Positions 60,190 to 64,000 of a DNA stretch of 64,000 nt are shown in pieces. Origin of the DNA: Nocardioides sp. QY071 (lineage in GTDB: Bacteria; Actinomycetota; Actinomycetes; Propionibacteriales; Nocardioidaceae). Location of the stretch: contig NZ_CP124681.1 of NCBI RefSeq assembly GCF_029961765.1, forward strand, positions 5,208,001-5,272,000. The letters are read 5' to 3'. A program made the position numbers and the translations under genes. The notes beneath the pieces were generated by a model. The model ran no database searches, was not told the origin of the DNA, and was given only the letters and a program-made list of their open reading frames with translations. How positions within the stretch are numbered: position 1 is the first letter of the stretch; each line of letters opens with the position of its first letter.

Positions 60190-60513
60190 GTGAACCTCCA
60201 CGACTGGATCGATGAGTTGTGCGACGCCCTCGACATCGAGGCCGAGGCCGACGAGGGCCTGCTGGTCGACCTCGCCGGGATCGCGGTCGAGAACGTCCAC
60301 CCGGCCGCGGGACTGGTGACCGCCTTCCTGCTGGGGTTCTCCGCGGGTGAAAAGGGCGCCGACCCCGACGCCGTGGAGCGGCTCGCCGCCCGGGCGCAGG
60401 CGCTGGCCGAGTCGTGGGACCGGCCCGCCGGTGCGGCCGACGACGAGGACGAGGACGTCGACTTCGAGGAGCTGGCCGACGCCGACTACTCCGACGAGGA
60501 CTCGCTGGTCTGA
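60190..60513 (+). CDS. Small acidic protein accompanying MobA (DUF6457-like)
   Basis: A 107-residue protein from GTG 60190. Residues 1-75 are helical (LHDWIDELCDALDIEAEADE, then AGLVTAFLLGFSAG) and the tail is a strongly acidic disordered segment (DDEDEDVDFEELADADYSDE). From memory the domain is DUF6457, found next to mobA. It probably has a role in molybdenum cofactor enzymes. Confidence 0.65.
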   Translation: MNLHDWIDELCDALDIEAEADEGLLVDLAGIAVENVHPAAGLVTAFLLGFSAGEKGADPDAVERLAARAQALAESWDRPAGAADDEDEDVDFEELADADYSDEDSLV

Positions 60514-60601
60514 CCCGCCGCACCCCATTCGAATTGGTTGTCAAACCGCCGAATTCGGAACCAGAACGTAGGGGGTGCCGGGCACCAGACAGACTGGACC
60601 C

Positions 60602-61579
60602 ATGCGTGCCGTCACCCAGTCCGCCCCGGGCGGGCCCGAGACCCTCGTCGTCACCGAGCTGCCCGACCCGGTCCCCGGGCCCGGCGAGGTGCTCCTCGAC
60701 GTGGCCGCGACCGCGGTCAACCGGGCCGACCTGCTGCAGCGACAGGGCTTCTACCCGCCGCCGCCCGGCGCTTCCGGCGTGATCGGCCTGGAGTGCAGCG
60801 GCACGGTCGCGGCGCTCGGCTCGGGGGTCACCGGCTGGGCGGTCGGCGACCAGGTGTGCGCGCTGCTGGCCGGCGGTGGCTACGCGAGCCGGGTCGTCGT
60901 ACCGGCCGGACAGCTGATGCCGGTCCCCGACGGAGTCGACCTGGTCACCGCCGCGGCACTTCCCGAGGTGGCGTGCACGGTGTGGTCGAACGTGTTCATG
61001 ATCGCCGGCCTGCGGCCCGGGGACACCTTCCTCGTGCACGGCGGGGGCGGCGGGATCGGCACCTTCGCGATCCAGCTCGCCGCCGCGTCCGGCGCGCGGG
61101 TGTTCACCACCGCGGGCAGCGCGGAGAAGCTCGAGCGGTGCCGCGAGCTCGGCGCCGAGGTGGCGATCAACTACCGCGACGAGGACTTCGTCGAGGTCGT
61201 GCGTACGGCGACCGACGGGTCCGGAGCGGACGTCGTCCTCGACAACATGGGCGCGAAGTACCTCGCCCGCAACGTCGACGTGCTCGCCGACGAGGGCCGC
61301 CTCGTCGTCATCGGCATGCAGGGCGGCACCAAGGCCGAGCTGGACCTCGGCCGGCTGCTGTCGAAGCGCGGCGCGGTGATCGCGACCGCGCTCCGGTCCC
61401 GTCCGGCCGAGGGGAAGGCCCGGATCTGCGCGTCGGTCGTCGAGCACGTGTGGCCGCTCGTGGCCGACGGGACGATCCAGCCGATCGTCTCCGCCGTGCT
61501 CCCCCTCGACGACGTCGCGCAGGCGCACCGGATGATCGAGTCCGGCGACGCCGTCGGCAAGGTCCTGCTCACCCCCTGA
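60602..61579 (+). CDS. Zinc-independent NAD(P)H:quinone oxidoreductase (MDR family)
   Basis: A 325-residue medium-chain reductase. NRADLLQRQGFYPPPPGASG is near residue 42, the NADPH-binding HGGGGGIGTFAIQLAAASGA near 145, and the C-terminal substrate region ends GKVLLTP. Zinc-binding cysteines of alcohol dehydrogenases are absent, as in quinone oxidoreductases such as QorA and PIG3. It is a single-gene unit. Confidence 0.9.
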   Translation: MRAVTQSAPGGPETLVVTELPDPVPGPGEVLLDVAATAVNRADLLQRQGFYPPPPGASGVIGLECSGTVAALGSGVTGWAVGDQVCALLAGGGYASRVVVPAGQLMPVPDGVDLVTAAALPEVACTVWSNVFMIAGLRPGDTFLVHGGGGGIGTFAIQLAAASGARVFTTAGSAEKLERCRELGAEVAINYRDEDFVEVVRTATDGSGADVVLDNMGAKYLARNVDVLADEGRLVVIGMQGGTKAELDLGRLLSKRGAVIATALRSRPAEGKARICASVVEHVWPLVADGTIQPIVSAVLPLDDVAQAHRMIESGDAVGKVLLTP

Positions 61580-61600
61580 CCAGACCTCCGGTTCGGGCGA

Positions 61601-61987
61601 TCAGTCGCTCCTCCTGTCGTCGAGGCACAGGATGTTGTCCTCGCTGTCCTTGAACCACGCGGCGTGGCCCATGTCGCCCATGGAGGCGACGTCGCCGTCC
61701 CAGGTGATGCCGGGCATGTCGTACTGCTCGAACGTGACACCACGGCTCTTGAGCTCCTCGACCACGGGACGCACGTCGGCGACGTGCAGCTGGGCGATGG
61801 TGTGCCCCGCCTGGCCGGCGTACTGCGTCTCGTAGAGGAAGAAGTCCGTCCCGCCGGTGCGGTAGATCAGCCCGCCCGGGTTCTCCTCGACCGGTTCGAG
61901 GCCGAGGATGTCGGCGTAGTACTTCCTGGCGCGCCCGATGTCGCCCGCGGGGATGTTCGCGGTGACCTGGCAGTTCTCCAACAGCAT
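61601..61987 (-). CDS. VOC/glyoxalase superfamily protein
   Basis: A 128-residue two-module VOC protein. ARKYYADILGLEPVEENPGG is in the first half, HVADVRPVVEELKSRGVTFE opens the second, and WFKDSEDNILCLDDRR ends it with a metal-ligand-type glutamate replaced. It could be a resistance-like or catalytic VOC protein; no substrate can be named. It is 13 bases downstream of the next leftward gene and likely cotranscribed. Confidence 0.82.
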   Translation of the reverse strand: MLLENCQVTANIPAGDIGRARKYYADILGLEPVEENPGGLIYRTGGTDFFLYETQYAGQAGHTIAQLHVADVRPVVEELKSRGVTFEQYDMPGITWDGDVASMGDMGHAAWFKDSEDNILCLDDRRSD

Positions 61988-62000
61988 CGGACGGCTCCCG

Positions 62001-62591
62001 TCAGGCACTCTGGAAGTGCGGATTGTGGAGGTCGTGGAAGGTCGCGCCCTGCATCGCGTACTCCAGCTCCCGGCGTACGTCGGCCGGCGGCTCGATCCGC
62101 TCGCCCTCACGGGCCGCGTCCTCGGTGGTGAACGCGACGGTCTCGACGAAGGAGCCGTCGGGCTCGATGGCGAGGGTGCCGCCGAGGATCTCCGGGCGCA
62201 TCTCGTGCAGCGTCTCGGTGTCGGCCATCATCGCCTTGAGCCGGCTCGGGTCGTCGACCTTGCCGGTGATGATCTGCACGAAGCCGGCCTCGTCGGAGCC
62301 GCCGTCCATGAAGAGAGTGACGTCGTCGCAGTCGTGGAACTCGGCGGGACCGTCCATGAGGGCCATGAACCGCTCGGCCCAGGCGCCCTGCTCGGCCCGG
62401 GCGGAGTTGGCCATCGCCTCGTCACGGGACGCGAAGCGCACGACGGCCATCAGCTGGTCGTCATCGGTGTAGCCATAGGTGCCGCCCAGCCAGCCGGTCG
62501 CACCGGGAGCCAGGTCCCGCCGCCACTCGTCGAGCATCGCGTCGGCCTCGGCCTGCCGGGTGCAGGCGGCCTGGATCATCTGGATGAACAT
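62001..62591 (-). CDS. Hypothetical protein, dimeric alpha-beta barrel-like
   Basis: A 196-residue protein starting MFIQMIQAACTRQAEADAML. It shows two similar halves (WLGGTYGYTDDDQLMAVVRF and FVQIITGKVDDPSRLKAMMA), suggesting a tandem dimeric alpha-beta barrel as in antibiotic monooxygenase-like or EthD-like proteins. No catalytic residue is evident. It is probably cotranscribed with the VOC gene. Confidence 0.7.
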   Translation of the reverse strand: MFIQMIQAACTRQAEADAMLDEWRRDLAPGATGWLGGTYGYTDDDQLMAVVRFASRDEAMANSARAEQGAWAERFMALMDGPAEFHDCDDVTLFMDGGSDEAGFVQIITGKVDDPSRLKAMMADTETLHEMRPEILGGTLAIEPDGSFVETVAFTTEDAAREGERIEPPADVRRELEYAMQGATFHDLHNPHFQSA

Positions 62592-62749
62592 GTGCTGCTC
62601 CTCGGTCGTCGGATCGGACGTGGATGTCCACAGGGATCGGTCGAGGCCGCACACACCGGGCCCCGGCCGGGCCCATCGGCAACGTACGCCGGCGCGGTGT
62701 CCGTGACATCGCCCAAGAGGGGGATGAGGGGATCCTCTAAGTTGGGGTC

Positions 62750-63379
62750 ATGAGCGAGAACGCCTCCGGGAGCGAAGAGCAGATCGTCGTCATCGGTCCG
62801 GACGGGCAGCCGATCGGCACCGTCCCGGCGTCCGCCGTCGAGCAGGCCGGCGCCACCGCCGCCGACGACGGCGAGGGCGACGACGGTGAGCGCGCGCTGA
62901 CCGACCTGGTCGAGCAGCCCGCGAAGGTGATGCGGATCGGCAGCATGATCCGCCAGCTCCTCGAGGAGGTGAAGGCGGCTCCGCTCGACGAGGCCAGCCG
63001 CAGCCGTCTCGCGGCGATCCACCGCTCCTCGATCGCCGAGCTCGAGCAGGGTCTGGCCCCCGAGCTCGTCGAGGAGCTCGAGCGGCTCTCGCTGCCGTTC
63101 TCCGAGGACGCCACGCCGTCGGAGTCGGAGCTGCGGATCGCCCAGGCCCAGCTGGTCGGCTGGCTCGAGGGCCTCTTCCACGGCATCCAGACCGCGATCT
63201 ACGCCCAGCAGATGGCGGCCCGCGCGCAGTTCGAGCAGATCCGGCGAGCGCTGCCGCCCGGCATGAGCCTCGGCGGTCCGGGGGGTCCGGGCGGTCCGGG
63301 CGCCCACCCGGCCGAGCAGCCGGCTCCCGACCAGCCCGGTGGCGGCGAGCAGTCCTCGTCGGGCGGGATGTATCTCTAG
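62750..63379 (+). CDS. bpa: Bacterial proteasome activator Bpa/PafE
   Basis: A 209-residue protein with the DUF2587 helical bundle at about residues 45-170 (DLVEQPAKVMRIGSMIRQLL, AQLVGWLEGLFHGIQTAIYA). The glycine-proline tail ends GGMYL, a variant of the GQYL motif that docks into the 20S proteasome and opens its gate. Bpa forms a ring that feeds unfolded proteins to the proteasome without ATP. It is found only in proteasome-bearing actinobacteria and so supports the taxonomic call. Its stop overlaps the convergent gene by four bases. Confidence 0.9.
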   Translation: MSENASGSEEQIVVIGPDGQPIGTVPASAVEQAGATAADDGEGDDGERALTDLVEQPAKVMRIGSMIRQLLEEVKAAPLDEASRSRLAAIHRSSIAELEQGLAPELVEELERLSLPFSEDATPSESELRIAQAQLVGWLEGLFHGIQTAIYAQQMAARAQFEQIRRALPPGMSLGGPGGPGGPGAHPAEQPAPDQPGGGEQSSSGGMYL

Positions 63380-64000
63380 CCGCGGGGGCGGCGGCCCAGC
63401 CGGGAGACCAGCAGCAGCCCGAGCAGGCCGATCAGGCTGATCGCGCCGCCGGAGGCGAGCACCCGGCTGATCTGGGGCGGGTCGCCCAGCGGGTCGGACG
63501 GCTGGTGGAAGCTGACCGGCTCCGGCTCCGGCTCGGGCACCGGTGGCGGCTCGACGACGGCGAGGTACTTCTTCAGCATCCCCGCGACCTTCGGGGTCAA
63601 GCCCTTGGGCAACAGCACCGTGCCCCCGCAGGCGTCGGCGACGATCCCGTCGACGGTGTCCTTGGTGAAGAAGAGGTACGACGCCCCCTGGCTCACGCCG
63701 GGCTGCGCGCCCACCGGCCAGTCGATGGTGACGGCGGCCTGCTGGCCCTTGGCGACGTCGCCCAGCCAGGCGTGCTCGACGGTGACGCCGTAGCCGACGC
63801 GACCCGAGCCGGTCACCGGCGCGGCCGCGTCGACCCGGCCGACGAAGACGTCGTCGGCCGCGGCGGCGCGCTGGTCGACGACCGCCTCGTCGGTGATGTC
63901 GATGGGGGCGCAGTCGGCCGGGAGCCCGCCGTACGCCTCCGCGGCGTCCGCGACGGCGGCACCCGGCAGCGCGACGAGCGCCACCGGCACCGCGAGCAGG
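63376..64000 (-). CDS. Secreted, membrane-anchored hypothetical protein (5' end outside window)
   Basis: The gene enters from the right edge; the visible 207 codons include the end of a signal peptide (VALVALPGAAVADAAEAYGG), an extracellular domain of about 130 residues with two cysteines (GLPADCAPI and DACGGTV), a proline-glutamate linker (PPPVPEPEPEPV) and a C-terminal transmembrane helix followed by RLGRRPRG. It is a type I cell-surface protein typical of Nocardioides. Function unknown. Confidence 0.75.
   Translation of the reverse strand, partial: LLAVPVALVALPGAAVADAAEAYGGLPADCAPIDITDEAVVDQRAAAADDVFVGRVDAAAPVTGSGRVGYGVTVEHAWLGDVAKGQQAAVTIDWPVGAQPGVSQGASYLFFTKDTVDGIVADACGGTVLLPKGLTPKVAGMLKKYLAVVEPPPVPEPEPEPVSFHQPSDPLGDPPQISRVLASGGAISLIGLLGLLLVSRLGRRPRG

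Overview
The window is high-GC actinobacterial DNA, most likely from Nocardioides or a close Nocardioidaceae relative. This rests on extreme GC at third codon positions, a bacterial proteasome activator (Bpa) gene, an M20/GMC/POT gene repertoire typical of soil actinobacteria, and tRNA genes without encoded CCA. The species assignment is inference.

Layout. (1) 1-12.8 kb: a catabolic cluster. A nitroreductase and a 4-hydroxylaminobenzoate lyase (PnbA/PnbB type), a TetR regulator, a flavin reductase, an MFS carrier and an aldehyde dehydrogenase form one module. These share a 19-bp operator, clear at two sites and degenerate at a third. Next to it is a tightly overlapping operon of M20 amidohydrolase, threonine/phenylserine aldolase, GMC oxidoreductase and a second aldehyde dehydrogenase, followed by a PcaR/PobR-like IclR regulator, with a divergent POT transporter. 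The steps fit a full route from chloramphenicol, or a close N-acyl nitrophenyl-aminodiol, through nitrophenylserine, nitrobenzaldehyde and nitrobenzoate to protocatechuate. (2) 12.8-55.3 kb: a tandem array of genomic islands at a tRNA-Arg(ACG) gene. Three 43-bp copies of the tRNA 3' part (19101, 30214, 55328) each have a tyrosine integrase gene or its ruin immediately to the left. The first island carries a decayed MerR locus, a small membrane protein, an AlbA_2/Schlafen-like protein and an interrupted gene. The second (19.1-30.2 kb) carries DUF3850 plus an FAD-oxidoreductase/GAF fusion, an XRE-ImmA/IrrE pair, an unknown protein and a superfamily 1 helicase. The third (30.3-55.3 kb) looks like two fused islands. 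Its left half holds a GHKL ATPase/phosphoribosyltransferase-like pair, an HNH gene with an amber codon, and a GNAT-PIN-PUA plus ASCH pair. Its right half holds an ABC transporter, LLM monooxygenase, two amidases, two cupins, an IclR regulator and a flavin reductase fused to an IclR effector domain, two of whose transcription units share a palindromic operator. (3) 55.3-64 kb: ordinary chromosome, with tRNA-Arg, two tRNA-Ser genes, a nitrilase-family hydrolase, MobA, a quinone oxidoreductase, Bpa and conserved hypothetical genes.

How they work together: the left cluster and the 41-52 kb cluster are probably acquired nutrient-use modules. The genes between 14 and 39 kb resemble defence or toxin-antitoxin cargo of integrative elements. 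Several loci there (GHKL/PRTase-like, GNAT-PIN-PUA/ASCH, FAD-GAF/DUF3850) are translationally coupled gene sets that I do not recognise as named systems. No database search was possible; family names are from reading the translated sequences.
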